Below, in pieces: positions 1-10,881 of a DNA stretch of 64,000 nt (its first letter is position 1; every line of letters starts with the position of its first letter). The notes under the pieces were generated by a model. That model was not told where the DNA came from and ran no database searches. It worked only from the letters and a program-made list of their open reading frames with translations. This DNA is from an uncultured SAR86 cluster bacterium (GTDB lineage: Bacteria > Pseudomonadota > Gammaproteobacteria > Magnimaribacterales > Magnimaribacteraceae), in assembly GCA_902618945.1 (NCBI GenBank), contig CACNCK010000006.1, positions 1 to 64,000 on the forward strand, given 5' to 3'. The position numbers and the translations under genes were made by a program.

Positions 1-435
1 TTAATGGTTACAAATTGCACACATGCTATTGCGACTGAAGAGGCTAAGTTCTCAGCTCCAGAGATTCTTAGAGGTGTCTGGCCTCATATGGTTATGGCCG
101 GATTATTTAGAGTTATGCCAAAAAGAGCTGGATTAGATTTTTGTATGAGAGGTCAAGCAATTGACTCTAAGAAGGCTGAAGAATGGGGTTTAATTAATCA
201 ATCTGTACCTAGCGATCAATTAGATGAGGCTGTTGATAGACTAGCATCGGATCTTGCAAACTTAGCACCCGGAACAATGCAATTTGGTTTAGAAGCTTAT
301 GTTAATCAAGATGCTATGAATTTTGATGAAGCTCTTCCATATCTAGGTAAGAAGAGTGCTGAAACATTCGCCAGTCCTGATGCCCAAGAGGGTATAGCAG
401 CTTTTCTTGAGAAAAGAGAACCTAAATGGGATTAG
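1..435 (+). CDS. enoyl-CoA hydratase/isomerase family protein, C-terminal part (5' end outside window)
   Basis: Open frame from window edge; crotonase-fold C-terminal features (FSAPEILRGVWPHMV..., AxxWGLINxxVP). Confidence 0.85.
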   Translation, partial: LMVTNCTHAIATEEAKFSAPEILRGVWPHMVMAGLFRVMPKRAGLDFCMRGQAIDSKKAEEWGLINQSVPSDQLDEAVDRLASDLANLAPGTMQFGLEAYVNQDAMNFDEALPYLGKKSAETFASPDAQEGIAAFLEKREPKWD

Positions 436-436
436 C

Positions 437-1312
437 TCATTCTCTTGAAGCTAAATAAATAGCAGCCAAAACTATTAATCCCCCGGCCATTTGTAACGGG
501 CTCAATAACTCTTGCAGAAAAAACCATCCATAAAATGCAGCCGCCACAGGTTGCATCAAAAGTACTAATGAAGATAAATGGGCGGAAACTTTTGAAATTC
601 CTGAGGTAATTAAACCTTGAGCAAGAGTTTGAGAAAAAATAGCATAAGAGATGAGTATAAAAAACTCTGATTTGCTTAAGATCAAGCTGTCCGCTTCAAT
701 CAAGCTAATGGGAAGCAAACAAAGAGTAGTTATTATTGTTACCAAAAAAAGAGTTCTTGCTGGTTGAAGCATAGTGGTCAAATCTTTTATAGATAATATA
801 TATCCTGCATAAAAAACAGCAGCCAGGATTCCCAATGAATCCCCGAAAACCATTATTTGCTCTCCTGGCAAAATGACAAGAAATACTCCTATTAAGGCAA
901 GCAATAAAGTAACTACAAAAAAGATTTCAATTTTATAGCCAAGAAAAAAGACACCAAAGATAACAACAAAGACTGGCGCTATATTTGCCATGAGTGTTGC
1001 ATTAGCAACCGACGTAAAAGTCAAAGACCAATTCCAAATTGACATGTCCAAAGCAAAACATAATCCGCCTAATACCAAAAAGAAAAATGTCCTTTTATCC
1101 CAAATTATCTTTGAGGAATCATTTCTTTCTTCAAATTTCATCCAGGCATATAAAAAAGGCAATGCAAAGAGGGATCTATAAAACGCTATCAATGAGGGTG
1201 ATGAATCACTTAGTTTTACAAAAATTCCGGAACCTCCCAACATTGAAGCACCAATAAGTAATAAGAAAATACCTTTAACAAGATCTCTCGATATATTTTT
1301 TTCTTCGTTCAA
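437..1312 (-). CDS. EamA/DMT-family transporter
   Basis: ~10 hydrophobic segments, duplicated EamA-like architecture. Confidence 0.85.
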   Translation of the reverse strand: MNEEKNISRDLVKGIFLLLIGASMLGGSGIFVKLSDSSPSLIAFYRSLFALPFLYAWMKFEERNDSSKIIWDKRTFFFLVLGGLCFALDMSIWNWSLTFTSVANATLMANIAPVFVVIFGVFFLGYKIEIFFVVTLLLALIGVFLVILPGEQIMVFGDSLGILAAVFYAGYILSIKDLTTMLQPARTLFLVTIITTLCLLPISLIEADSLILSKSEFFILISYAIFSQTLAQGLITSGISKVSAHLSSLVLLMQPVAAAFYGWFFLQELLSPLQMAGGLIVLAAIYLASRE

Positions 1313-1336
1313 AATCTTAAGTTATACTTTTGTAAC

Positions 1337-2686
1337 ATGAGCCAAGTTCCATCGAATAATCAAGAAATTATTTCGGTATCTGACATTAATAACCTTGCTA
1401 AAGGTTTATTAGAAAAGGATTTATCTAATGTTTGGATACAAGGCGAAATTTCTAGCTTCACAGCTCATGGATCAGGCCATTGGTACTTTACCATAAAAGA
1501 TAAGAAGTCCTCTTTGAGTTGTGTCATGTTTAAATTTGAAAACCAAAGTGTTTTATTTGATCCTAAGATCGGGGATGAACTAATTCTAAATGGCAATATT
1601 AGTATTTACGCACCTTCAGGAAGATATCAATTTAATGTTAAACATATCGAGGTTTTTGGCGAAGGAGCATTATTAAAAGCATTTGAAGATCTAAAAATAA
1701 AGCTAGAAAATGATGGTCTCTTTGATCAAAGTAGAAAAAAATTGATTCCTAAACTTCCTTTAGCAGTTGCTGTAATAACTTCGGAAACGGGAGCGGTATT
1801 TCAAGACATCATAAACGTGCTTAGAAGAAGATCACCATTTCTTAAACTCACTTTGGTGGAATCTCAAGTTCAAGGAAGAACGGCAGATAAAGAAATTGTT
1901 AAAGCAATTAGGAGAGCCAATGAAGTAGAAGATTTTGATGTGATTATTTTAGCTAGAGGTGGCGGATCAATAGAAGACTTGTGGTGTTTTAATATGGAAT
2001 CTGTTGCAAGAGAGATCTCAAAATCTCAAGTTCCAATAATTAGTGCTATTGGTCATGAAACTGACTTTACAATTAGCGATTTTGTTTCGGATTTAAGAGC
2101 ACCAACGCCGTCTGCAGCCGCTGAAATAATAAGTCAGAATCATACTAATTTATTGGAATCCTTCTCAAGGAACAAAGACACTATTGTAAAGGGATTACTA
2201 AATAAAATTGAAGCCTTGAAAGAAGTGCTCGATTTTAAAATGGCTCTCATCAGACATCCCGGCGAAAAATTGAGAGAGACATCACAAAAATTAGATAATT
2301 TTGAAACAAGGATGAAAGATCTTTTGTTGAATATAGCCTTAGATAAGAAAAATAGATTAGAGAGAAATACCTCACAACTGAAGGCCTCTTCTCCAAAAAT
2401 AGATATCAAATTTAAACAAACTAAAATAAACGAAAGTTATTTAAATCTTATTAACTCCATAAAATTGAATATAGAGAAAACCAAAAAAAGCTATCTTAAA
2501 AATATCAATACTTTAGAGGCGGTAAGCCCTTTGGCTGTATTGAGCAGGGGCTACTCAATTGTGACAGACGATACTAATAAAATTATTACCTCTTCTGAAG
2601 AGTTAAACATAAATCAAAAAATTAAAGCAAGATTTCAAAAAGGAGAAATTCTTGCTCAAATACTTAAGAAGACTGATGAAGACTAA
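1337..2686 (+). CDS. xseA: exodeoxyribonuclease VII large subunit
   Basis: N-terminal OB-fold (VWIQGEISSFTAHGSGHWYFTIKD), RGGGSIEDLW and IGHETDFTISDFVSDLRAPTPSAAAE motifs. Confidence 0.97.
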   Translation: MSQVPSNNQEIISVSDINNLAKGLLEKDLSNVWIQGEISSFTAHGSGHWYFTIKDKKSSLSCVMFKFENQSVLFDPKIGDELILNGNISIYAPSGRYQFNVKHIEVFGEGALLKAFEDLKIKLENDGLFDQSRKKLIPKLPLAVAVITSETGAVFQDIINVLRRRSPFLKLTLVESQVQGRTADKEIVKAIRRANEVEDFDVIILARGGGSIEDLWCFNMESVAREISKSQVPIISAIGHETDFTISDFVSDLRAPTPSAAAEIISQNHTNLLESFSRNKDTIVKGLLNKIEALKEVLDFKMALIRHPGEKLRETSQKLDNFETRMKDLLLNIALDKKNRLERNTSQLKASSPKIDIKFKQTKINESYLNLINSIKLNIEKTKKSYLKNINTLEAVSPLAVLSRGYSIVTDDTNKIITSSEELNINQKIKARFQKGEILAQILKKTDED

Positions 2687-3512
2687 GTCTTTAGTTTTAT
2701 TGATATGTTTATCATCATCTTGTGCAAACCTTCCTACTCTTAGCAAAATAGAAAGCTGTTCTTTTCCTATGGATAAGAATTATCCAGGAGGATTGGTTAA
2801 CTATTATCTGAAGTCAAATGATTCAGATTTAAAGAATAAGTTACAAATGGGCAATCTCAAATTTACGATTTGTAGAGATGATGATTTTAATGCGAACATT
2901 CTTGTTCCAATTCCACTTACGTATAGTAAGAATAAAATTGAAGTAATCCTCAATAATGAACTTATAGACTCGATAGGTATTGAGAATAAATTTTATAGGG
3001 AATCTAGGATACAGATACAGAATAAAGACTTTGTTAATCCTCCAAGTTCAATGCAAGAAAGAATCGAAAGAGAGTACCTACAAGGTTTGACCGCGAAAAA
3101 TACCTTATCGTCCTCAGATCTCAAGCAAACAAAGATGGTTATACCCGTAATAGGTATAACTAGCAGTGAATTTGGTGTGAGAAGGTTTATAAATGGGAAG
3201 CCTAGAAATAGACACATAGGTTTGGATATTGCTGCCAATGAGGGCGAACCTATTAGAACTCCTTTAGATGGTAAAGTAATTCTTATCGGTAATTTCTTTT
3301 ATAAAGGAAATGTCGTTTACCTAGATCATGGAAACGGCTTGGTAAGTAGTTATTCTCATATGAGTAAAGAGGCTGTCGTTATGAACCAATCGTTGATTGC
3401 AGGAGAAGTACTTGGATATGTTGGTAGCACAGGAAGAGTTACGGGACCTCATTTACATTGGGAGGTATATTTCCTGGGTATACCAATAAATCCAGAAATA
3501 TTTGTTAATTAG
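2676..3512 (+). CDS. M23-family peptidase, lipoprotein
   Basis: Lipobox LSSSC after signal; HxGLDIAANEGEPI...HGNGLVSSYSHMS...GPHLHWEV (LytM). Start placed at ATG 2676, overlapping xseA stop. Confidence 0.9.
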   Translation: MKTKSLVLLICLSSSCANLPTLSKIESCSFPMDKNYPGGLVNYYLKSNDSDLKNKLQMGNLKFTICRDDDFNANILVPIPLTYSKNKIEVILNNELIDSIGIENKFYRESRIQIQNKDFVNPPSSMQERIEREYLQGLTAKNTLSSSDLKQTKMVIPVIGITSSEFGVRRFINGKPRNRHIGLDIAANEGEPIRTPLDGKVILIGNFFYKGNVVYLDHGNGLVSSYSHMSKEAVVMNQSLIAGEVLGYVGSTGRVTGPHLHWEVYFLGIPINPEIFVN

Positions 3513-3518
3513 TTATTT

Positions 3519-3983
3519 TCAGAGCCCTAATAGAGCTTCGAGGCTCTCCTGTGTTTGAGGTCCTATTAATGTGTGGATGAGCTTACCCTCGGGATCAAGA
3601 ACATAGGTAGCTGGTAAGCTTGGTGGAGACTCCCATCCAAACAATGTTCCAGGATCATTTAAAATACTTGGGACATTAACACCAAATCTGATAATTTGAT
3701 TTTCCAATTCTTCATCTTCGAGTCTATCGAAGTTATAAGTTAATACTAGAGCCTGTGCCTTATTATCATTATAAAAATTTTCAAGTTCAGGCATCTCTTT
3801 AATACAAGGTGGGCACCAGTCTGCCCAATAATTTACGATTAACCACTTTCCTAAGAAGTCATCCACTTTCCCAGAACCACCATCAACAAGCCTGTAATCT
3901 GGTTCTGAGCAAGCACTTAAAATAAAAATAAGATTTATAAGTAAAATATATTTTGTCTTGTAATATAGATCTTTTAATGTCAT
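3519..3983 (-). CDS. TlpA-like thioredoxin-family lipoprotein
   Basis: WADWCPPCIKEMPEL active site; lipobox LSAC. Confidence 0.9.
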   Translation of the reverse strand: MTLKDLYYKTKYILLINLIFILSACSEPDYRLVDGGSGKVDDFLGKWLIVNYWADWCPPCIKEMPELENFYNDNKAQALVLTYNFDRLEDEELENQIIRFGVNVPSILNDPGTLFGWESPPSLPATYVLDPEGKLIHTLIGPQTQESLEALLGL

Positions 3984-3998
3984 TTAATTTTTTATCCT

Positions 3999-4352
3999 AT
4001 GAAGCATTTTACCATTTACCACAATCCAAGGTGTAGTAAATCCAGACAAACATTAGATTTATTAAAGCAGGAAGGTATCAATCCAAAAATCGTCCTATAT
4101 CTTGAAGACCCACCGTCAGAATCTGATTTAACAAAAATTTTGGATTTTTTAGGAATTGAACCTAGAGAATTACTTCGAACCGCTGAAGTTGAATATAAAG
4201 AATTGAATTTGAAAGACAGAACTCTAGACAACTCAAAAATTATTAAACTTATGTCTGAAAATCCAAAATTAATTGAAAGACCAATTGTTGTTTCAAGCAA
4301 TCAAGCTATCATAGGTAGACCTCCAGAAAATGTCTTAAATTTAATAAACTAA
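3999..4352 (+). CDS. arsC: arsenate reductase (ArsC family, glutaredoxin-type)
   Basis: YHNPRCSKSRQTLDLL; RPIVV..NQAIIGRPPENVL. Confidence 0.93.
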   Translation: MKHFTIYHNPRCSKSRQTLDLLKQEGINPKIVLYLEDPPSESDLTKILDFLGIEPRELLRTAEVEYKELNLKDRTLDNSKIIKLMSENPKLIERPIVVSSNQAIIGRPPENVLNLIN

Positions 4353-4359
4353 AAGGAAT

Positions 4360-6195
4360 ATGGAACAAAAAACTCTCTTAGAAAAATTTAAAAGTAATCC
4401 ACTTTTTTGGCTTTTTTCAGGAAAATTATTTTTTTTATCACTGAATATAATTTTTTCAATCGTCATAATCATTTCAATATTTTCTTTTATCAGCTCTTTA
4501 TTTGTAGATGAATTTAAAGATCCAACTAATAAAGCACTTGTAATAAGTCCAATGGGTCCGATTGTTGAACAAATTACAGGGTCAAACGATCCTATTGATC
4601 AGCTGAGTGGGAATTTGCCTAGGGAGTTATACGTTGGAGACTTACTAGAAGTCCTTGAATCTGCTGCTCAAGATGAGAGAGTACAGAATGTACTATTAAG
4701 CCTTGATAACATAGATGGGACCGGTCAGGCTGTTTTATATGATGTAGGAGTTGCTTTACAAAAAATTCAAGACGCAGATAAGACCATAATTGCTGTCGGT
4801 GATTATTATTCTAGAAGTGGCTATTATCTCGCGTCATATGCCGATGAGATAATTATGAATAACGACGGATTGATTAGCATAGATGGGTTCGGACGAAGTA
4901 GATTATTCTTTAAATCTTTTCTTGATAAAATCAAGGTAGATTTTAATGTTTTCAGAGTAGGCACTTACAAATCTGCAGTGGAGCCTTATTTAGATAATAA
5001 AATGTCTCGAGAAGCTAAAGAAGCTAATTTAGCTTACTTAAATGTTCTTTGGAATTCTTATAAAGATGAAGTTTCTAAGAATAGAGGGATTACATCTGAT
5101 GAAATTCAGTACCTAGTTGATAATGCCGACAAAGTTTTGATAGATAAAAGCGGTTCAACATCTGAAGCTTTTCTAAATTATGGCTTGGTGGATAAGTTAT
5201 TGCCCAGAACAAAGACAAGATCTTATCTTAAAGAATTATTTGGTGAATCTGAAGATAAGAAGTCCTTTGCTAGAATTTCTGGCTTTGAATATTTTCAACT
5301 TATACGTTCAGAGAAAACAAAGCAGCAAGGCAAAAATAAGATTGCCGTCATCGTAGCAAAAGGAACCATAGTTGACGGAGTGCAACCTCCTGGGACAATT
5401 GGAGGCGATTCAACTTCAAGACTTATTAGGGAAGCGCATGAAGACGAAAATGTTAAAGCTATAGTACTTAGAGTCGATTCAGGTGGAGGTGGGGTATTTG
5501 CTTCTGAACAAATTAGACAAGAGCTTCTAGAAGCGAAAGAAAAGGGTTTAAAAATAATTGCTTCCATGGGCAATGTTGCTGCTTCCGGCGGATATTGGAT
5601 TTCAGCTAATGCACATGAAATTTGGGCTTCTCATAACACTATAACTGGATCAATAGGAATCTTTGGTCTGCTTCCTACATTTGATAGAGCTCTTAACGAA
5701 ATTGGTATAAACAGTGATGGTGTCAAAACCTCAAAGATCGATCTATCAGGAGACATTACTCGACCTCTAAGTGAAGGACTGTCAAATATAATCCAAAGTG
5801 AAATAGAGTATGGCTATAAAAGATTTATAGGATTAGTCAGTGAAGCAAGAGATATTCCGATAGATCAAGTTGACCAAATTGCACAAGGTAGAGTATGGGC
5901 CGGGTCTTCGGCAAAAGAACTAGGCTTAGTTGATGAAATAGGAAATCTAAAAATGGCCATTAGAAGAGCTGCTGAACTAGCAGAAATTACCGAATACTCA
6001 ACCTACTATCCTCTCCAAACTATTGATTGGAGAGCTCAATTGGCAAAAAGATTTTCAGGTTATGTTGGTTGGATGATCCCTACATACATAAAAGACAACT
6101 TCATACTAGAAAATGTAATAAATTCCCTTAAAGACATTTATCAACTCAATGACCCAAAAGGAATCTACATTATTTGTGAGGATTGTCCGATCTAA
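4360..6195 (+). CDS. sppA: signal peptide peptidase SppA, 67K type
   Basis: Duplicated peptidase S49 domain; VAASGGYWISANAHEIWASHNTITGSIG. Confidence 0.95.
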   Translation: MEQKTLLEKFKSNPLFWLFSGKLFFLSLNIIFSIVIIISIFSFISSLFVDEFKDPTNKALVISPMGPIVEQITGSNDPIDQLSGNLPRELYVGDLLEVLESAAQDERVQNVLLSLDNIDGTGQAVLYDVGVALQKIQDADKTIIAVGDYYSRSGYYLASYADEIIMNNDGLISIDGFGRSRLFFKSFLDKIKVDFNVFRVGTYKSAVEPYLDNKMSREAKEANLAYLNVLWNSYKDEVSKNRGITSDEIQYLVDNADKVLIDKSGSTSEAFLNYGLVDKLLPRTKTRSYLKELFGESEDKKSFARISGFEYFQLIRSEKTKQQGKNKIAVIVAKGTIVDGVQPPGTIGGDSTSRLIREAHEDENVKAIVLRVDSGGGGVFASEQIRQELLEAKEKGLKIIASMGNVAASGGYWISANAHEIWASHNTITGSIGIFGLLPTFDRALNEIGINSDGVKTSKIDLSGDITRPLSEGLSNIIQSEIEYGYKRFIGLVSEARDIPIDQVDQIAQGRVWAGSSAKELGLVDEIGNLKMAIRRAAELAEITEYSTYYPLQTIDWRAQLAKRFSGYVGWMIPTYIKDNFILENVINSLKDIYQLNDPKGIYIICEDCPI

Positions 6196-6898
6196 CTTTT
6201 AATAGTTGTCTTATAAGTGATGGGGTAACTTTTTTCTTTTTTTTGAGTGAATACGCATCTAAATCATTCAAGAACTGTAACAAATCGGATAAGCCTCTAG
6301 AGGTATTATTGATAATAAATTCTTTTGTTTTGTTGTCCAAATCAATACCCTTTCGAGCTGAAGACTGAGATAAAGCATCTAATTTTTCTTCATTGCTAAT
6401 TTCAGGTATTTCAATCGCAGTAAAATATGACAATCTTGACTTTAAATCTTTAAGGCTTATTTGCAGTTCTTTTGAAACTTTACATGAAGAGAGATAAATT
6501 TTAATTTTGCTGGTAAGGGCATTATTAATGAGTGAAAAAACTTGAGTTTCCCATTCTTCATCTTTTGGAAGACTATCTATGTTCTCTATTAGTATCACAT
6601 CTAAGGACTCTAAGTTTTGTAGAATTTCATGAGATGATGCTCTCTTATCATTAAGAGATAAATGAAAGGTCCTTTTATTTAGATTGATAAACTCTCTGTT
6701 TAGGGCCTGCATAATATAAGATTTTCCTACCCCTTCTCTACCCCATATATAAAATAAGTTTGAGATAGAGTCTTCCTTTAGTGTATTCTTGAGGTAGTTT
6801 AAACAATCTATATTACTATCGCATTCAATAAACTTATCCAAGCTCACAGAGTCATCAAGTTTGATATTCAAACTAAGCTGATCAGGTGATTCGCTCAT
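6170..6898 (-). CDS. hda: DnaA-homolog Hda, replication initiation regulator
   Basis: DnaA-like AAA domain (IWGREGVGKSYIMQA, VILIENIDSL); neighbourhood with purM and DUF2066 gene. Confidence 0.85.
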   Translation of the reverse strand: MSESPDQLSLNIKLDDSVSLDKFIECDSNIDCLNYLKNTLKEDSISNLFYIWGREGVGKSYIMQALNREFINLNKRTFHLSLNDKRASSHEILQNLESLDVILIENIDSLPKDEEWETQVFSLINNALTSKIKIYLSSCKVSKELQISLKDLKSRLSYFTAIEIPEISNEEKLDALSQSSARKGIDLDNKTKEFIINNTSRGLSDLLQFLNDLDAYSLKKKKKVTPSLIRQLLKVRSDNPHK

Positions 6899-7440
6899 AA
6901 AAATTGTTCAAAAATTAATTTCCCTTCACTTTTAAAGTAATTAAAAAGACTTAAGAATGTGAAAATTATCACCCCAGTCATAGCTATCCATTCAAAGTAA
7001 AAAGGTAAAATTTGAAAAGCAGATTGAATTAGAAGAATAATAAATAATGCTATTGTCCATCCTGTGTAATGTTTCCCCCATCTATTAGAGAGAGCTTGTT
7101 TATTATTAAATAGAAGAAGATGTAGCATAGCTCCTATTAATACGATTCCATCTCTTGAAAGGATGATATATACAAACCACAGAGGGAGTTTGTCCGAAAA
7201 AGCTAGAGCTAATAAGGTTGCCACAATCAGACATTTATCAGCTAATGGATCAGCAAATTGACCAAAGTCGCTTTGCCAATTGAATTTACGTGCCAAATAT
7301 CCATCTATGCCATCAGATAGACCGGCAATTATGAAAAGAATCAAAGCCAAAAGATCATTGCCTTGATAAATATAAAAGCTAATTGGCACTACCAAAATAA
7401 ATCTTAAAGAGGTGATGATGTTGGGGAGAGCAGATAACAT
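6895..7440 (-). CDS. CDP-alcohol phosphatidyltransferase family protein
   Basis: DGxDGxxAR...GxxxDPxxD motif (LSDGIDGYLARKFNWQSDFGQFADPLADK). Confidence 0.93.
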   Translation of the reverse strand: MLSALPNIITSLRFILVVPISFYIYQGNDLLALILFIIAGLSDGIDGYLARKFNWQSDFGQFADPLADKCLIVATLLALAFSDKLPLWFVYIILSRDGIVLIGAMLHLLLFNNKQALSNRWGKHYTGWTIALFIILLIQSAFQILPFYFEWIAMTGVIIFTFLSLFNYFKSEGKLIFEQFL

Positions 7441-7443
7441 GAC

Positions 7444-8454
7444 TTAACTATTATTATATTTGTAAGAAATTATTTCCCTAGAACTATTGTCTATTCCTTT
7501 AAAATCATCATTGATATTTAATAAGTTTTTGAGATCTTCAGATTTGCCATAATGTGAAAGTGTAATATCTAGTTTATCTCCCTCAACCTTTTCTAAAGAA
7601 ACCCCGTACACAAGTACTTGCGATTTCAAGTCACTCAAAACATCTTCTAAAAAAGAAAGATTAGTTATACCAATTATCCTTATGGAGGTTTTATTTTTTA
7701 ATTTTTTGTCTACGATTAGCGATTTTTTTGAATTAACTCTATCTAATAAATAATTAAGGGCTTCTGAAGGAGAAGACTGTTTTCCCAAAGATGTAAAGCA
7801 TTTGGGACTATCTAGTAGAAGACCAAATTCATCCTTAATTGTGCATAGTAACCAGGCATCTAAGTCATATCTTCTGGAAATTCTTTTCATAAATTTTTCT
7901 GCAGATATTGATCCTAGAGATTCAAGATAATTGATATCCATCAGATCCATTAATGGATATATAATTTTTGAATTTCTCTTAGCGGACAAAGGGGTAAGTA
8001 TTTTTTCTAAATTATTACATTTCTCGTATTCCTCTTTTGATTTAATGCTATTGCTCTCTTCTTTGCATGGTAGATAAGATAAAACTGAATTGTCATTAGA
8101 TAACCAAAGGGGTAATTCATTTTCGGATAGATAAGATCGAATGAGATCCCCTTCAAAAATAAAACTTGCATAAATTTGTTTATCTTCCGTTCCCAATTTG
8201 TATTGATTAATATATTTTTCAGGAGTGTCTAACATTTTGGTGATAGATTTTTCTTTTATTATTTGTGAATCTCCACTGATAGTCACTAATAATGAAGATA
8301 GCCCAAGTTGCATTCCTTTTTTAATTGAAAACTGATCTGTTCCTTCAATAAAAACTTGAGATTCATATGTCTTTTTTAAGCTGAATATTTCTTGGGAGTT
8401 AGCAAAGCTAGTTAAATGCAGAAGTGCCAACCAGAAAATAAATTTTTGTAACAT
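7444..8454 (-). CDS. DUF2066-like secreted protein
   Basis: Signal peptide; position next to hda/purM as in other gammaproteobacteria; family call is tentative. Confidence 0.65.
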   Translation of the reverse strand: MLQKFIFWLALLHLTSFANSQEIFSLKKTYESQVFIEGTDQFSIKKGMQLGLSSLLVTISGDSQIIKEKSITKMLDTPEKYINQYKLGTEDKQIYASFIFEGDLIRSYLSENELPLWLSNDNSVLSYLPCKEESNSIKSKEEYEKCNNLEKILTPLSAKRNSKIIYPLMDLMDINYLESLGSISAEKFMKRISRRYDLDAWLLCTIKDEFGLLLDSPKCFTSLGKQSSPSEALNYLLDRVNSKKSLIVDKKLKNKTSIRIIGITNLSFLEDVLSDLKSQVLVYGVSLEKVEGDKLDITLSHYGKSEDLKNLLNINDDFKGIDNSSREIISYKYNNS

Positions 8455-8518
8455 CTTTAATAAATCAGGAAGTATTTACCTAAGGTTGATAAAATAAAGC
8501 AAAATCTAATTTAAGTCG

Positions 8519-9571
8519 ATGACTATAGAAGATAAAGACAACAAAGAATTGAACTACAAACAATCTGGTGTTGATGTTGAAGCTGGATATGCTCTTATAG
8601 ATAAAATTAAACCTTTTGTGGAAAAAACAAAAAGACCGGAAATCTTAAGTGGCCTTGGTTCCTTTTCAGCTCTGAGTAGAATTCCAAAACATATAAAGAA
8701 TCCTATTTTAGTGACTTGCACAGACGGTGTGGGTACAAAGATCGAAATAGCAAAGGAATTAAATACTTTTGACACTATTGGAATTGATCTTGTAGCTATG
8801 TGTGTCAATGATTTAATAGTTTGCGGTGCTGAACCACTTGTATTTTTAGATTACTATGTAACTGATAAGCTGAAAGTTGAAACAGCTGCAGAAGTCATCA
8901 AAGGGATTGCAAAAGGTTGTGAATTAGCAAATTGTTCTTTGGTGGGCGGTGAAACAGCGGAGCATCCTGGTGCCTTTCCTGAAAATAGTTTTGACCTTGC
9001 AGGGTTTGCACTAGGTGTAGTAGAAGAAGGAGAAATTCTAGGCATAGAAGGTCCTAAAAATGATGATATCTTAATTGGGATAGAGTCTTCTGGTTTTCAC
9101 TCTAATGGGTTTTCCTTAATCCGTAAGGTTATAAAGGACTTTGACATTGATCTAGAGAAAAAAATTGGTCGTGAGAAACTTGGGAACATACTTCTAAAGC
9201 CAACTCATGTATACGTAAATGAAATCTTAGCTTTAAAAAAAATAACATCCATCAATGCCATTGCACACATAACTGGAGGTGGATTCGATGAGAATATTCC
9301 ACGGATGCTTGGAGAAAATCAAAAGGCTATCATTGAACATGACTTTGATGATTGGCCCTCCGGGAAATACTTCAAATGGCTAATGGAAACAACCGGTATA
9401 CCTAAAGAAAATCTAGTTAATACATTTAATTGCGGTGTAGGTTTGATAATCTCAGTAAATAAATCAAATGAAGCGGATGTTTTAGGTGCCTTGAACCAAT
9501 CTTTGTTTGCAAAAACCATTGGAAAAATTCAAGAAAAAGAGCCGAACGAATCACAACTCTCATATGTCTAA
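8519..9571 (+). CDS. purM: phosphoribosylformylglycinamidine cyclo-ligase
   Basis: YKQSGVDVEAGYALIDKIKP, TCTDGVGTKIEIA, LVGGETAEHPG. Confidence 0.97.
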   Translation: MTIEDKDNKELNYKQSGVDVEAGYALIDKIKPFVEKTKRPEILSGLGSFSALSRIPKHIKNPILVTCTDGVGTKIEIAKELNTFDTIGIDLVAMCVNDLIVCGAEPLVFLDYYVTDKLKVETAAEVIKGIAKGCELANCSLVGGETAEHPGAFPENSFDLAGFALGVVEEGEILGIEGPKNDDILIGIESSGFHSNGFSLIRKVIKDFDIDLEKKIGREKLGNILLKPTHVYVNEILALKKITSINAIAHITGGGFDENIPRMLGENQKAIIEHDFDDWPSGKYFKWLMETTGIPKENLVNTFNCGVGLIISVNKSNEADVLGALNQSLFAKTIGKIQEKEPNESQLSYV

Positions 9572-9576
9572 ATTTA

Positions 9577-10182
9577 ATGAGTAAGTTTAAAGTAGCCGTC
9601 CTAATATCAGGCAATGGTTCTAATCTACAGGCAATAATTGATAAATTCCAATCAGACGAAACTGTTGAGCTGTCTTGCGTTTTAAGCAATAAAAAAGAAG
9701 CATATGGGCTAAAGAGAGCTTCCAAAGCAAATATTGATAATTTCTTTCTGGATCATACCATTCACTCTACTAGAGAGGACTTTGACAGAGAATTAATAGG
9801 AATTCTGGAAAAATATAAACCCGATTTAGTTGTTCTAGCAGGATTTATGAGAATTCTTAGTCCCCTATTTGTAAATAAATACTCAGGTAAGTTAATAAAC
9901 ATACATCCCTCTTTATTACCTAAATACAAAGGCCTGGATACTCACAAAAGAGTATTAGATAATAATGAAGAATATCATGGCGTTACTGTTCATTTTGTTG
10001 ACAATACGTTAGATGGAGGGCCAATATGTGCCCAATCGAGCTTAAAAATAGAAACAAAAGATATAAATGAATTGCAAAAAGCTATCCATAAATTAGAGCA
10101 TAAGCTTTATCCATGGGTTATTGATCAAATAGCAAATAAAAAAATTTTTTTGTCTGACGGGGAAATAATTAAAAAAGTATAG
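9577..10182 (+). CDS. purN: phosphoribosylglycinamide formyltransferase
   Basis: VLISGNGSNLQAIID; NIHPSLLPKYKGLDTH; GVTVHFV. Confidence 0.97.
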   Translation: MSKFKVAVLISGNGSNLQAIIDKFQSDETVELSCVLSNKKEAYGLKRASKANIDNFFLDHTIHSTREDFDRELIGILEKYKPDLVVLAGFMRILSPLFVNKYSGKLINIHPSLLPKYKGLDTHKRVLDNNEEYHGVTVHFVDNTLDGGPICAQSSLKIETKDINELQKAIHKLEHKLYPWVIDQIANKKIFLSDGEIIKKV

Positions 10183-10185
10183 ATA

Positions 10186-10881
10186 ATGAAAATAACTCAT
10201 TACTTGTTACTAATAATTGCTGTATCAATGCAAATAATAAAAGCTGCAGAAGAAATCAAACCTTCTCGCGCTACACTTGAAAGTAATGTGGGAGAAATGC
10301 AAGTTGAAATGATCAAGCTAGACAATGGCTTCTGGAAGTTAACATCTTTATTGGATGGGGGTTCAATAGTCAGAAGAGAGGAATCTGAGGTTCTTGAACT
10401 TATTGATAATCAAATTAAACCTCTAAACTATAATCTAAATCAAAGAATATTTTTAAGAAGGTATAAGGCTTCGGCTGAATTTGATTGGAGCAAAGATGAA
10501 GTCTCATTTATTGAAAATAAAGATCAAGGAATTATTGCTCTCGAAGATGATGTATTAGGTCCTAGTTCGGCATCGTTGCAACTACGTCTAGACTTTAGAG
10601 AATTCGGTGAAGAAAATATTCCTGATGAGATTTCTTACATCGTGTATTACAGAGGTAATATAAAAAATAGAATTTACAGCATAAATAAACAAAAAGAACC
10701 AGTTGAAACAACTTTTGGAACCTATCAGGCTTATAAAGTTTCTAGAAAATTTAGTGACAAAAGTGATCGTTCGCAAGTATTTTGGTTAGCACCTGATTTA
10801 GATTACTCAATCATTAAAATTTATGACAAAAATGACAGAGAATTCGAAGCAAAGATTAAATACTTTCAGGAGATAGGTTAG
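10186..10881 (+). CDS. DUF3108 domain-containing protein
   Basis: Signal peptide; location after purN; YEVSRKFSD...FWLAPDLDY-type C-terminus. Confidence 0.75.
   Translation: MKITHYLLLIIAVSMQIIKAAEEIKPSRATLESNVGEMQVEMIKLDNGFWKLTSLLDGGSIVRREESEVLELIDNQIKPLNYNLNQRIFLRRYKASAEFDWSKDEVSFIENKDQGIIALEDDVLGPSSASLQLRLDFREFGEENIPDEISYIVYYRGNIKNRIYSINKQKEPVETTFGTYQAYKVSRKFSDKSDRSQVFWLAPDLDYSIIKIYDKNDREFEAKIKYFQEIG

Noticed and set aside
5295-5573. 92-aa minus-strand ORF
   Set aside because: Antisense to the sppA catalytic domain.
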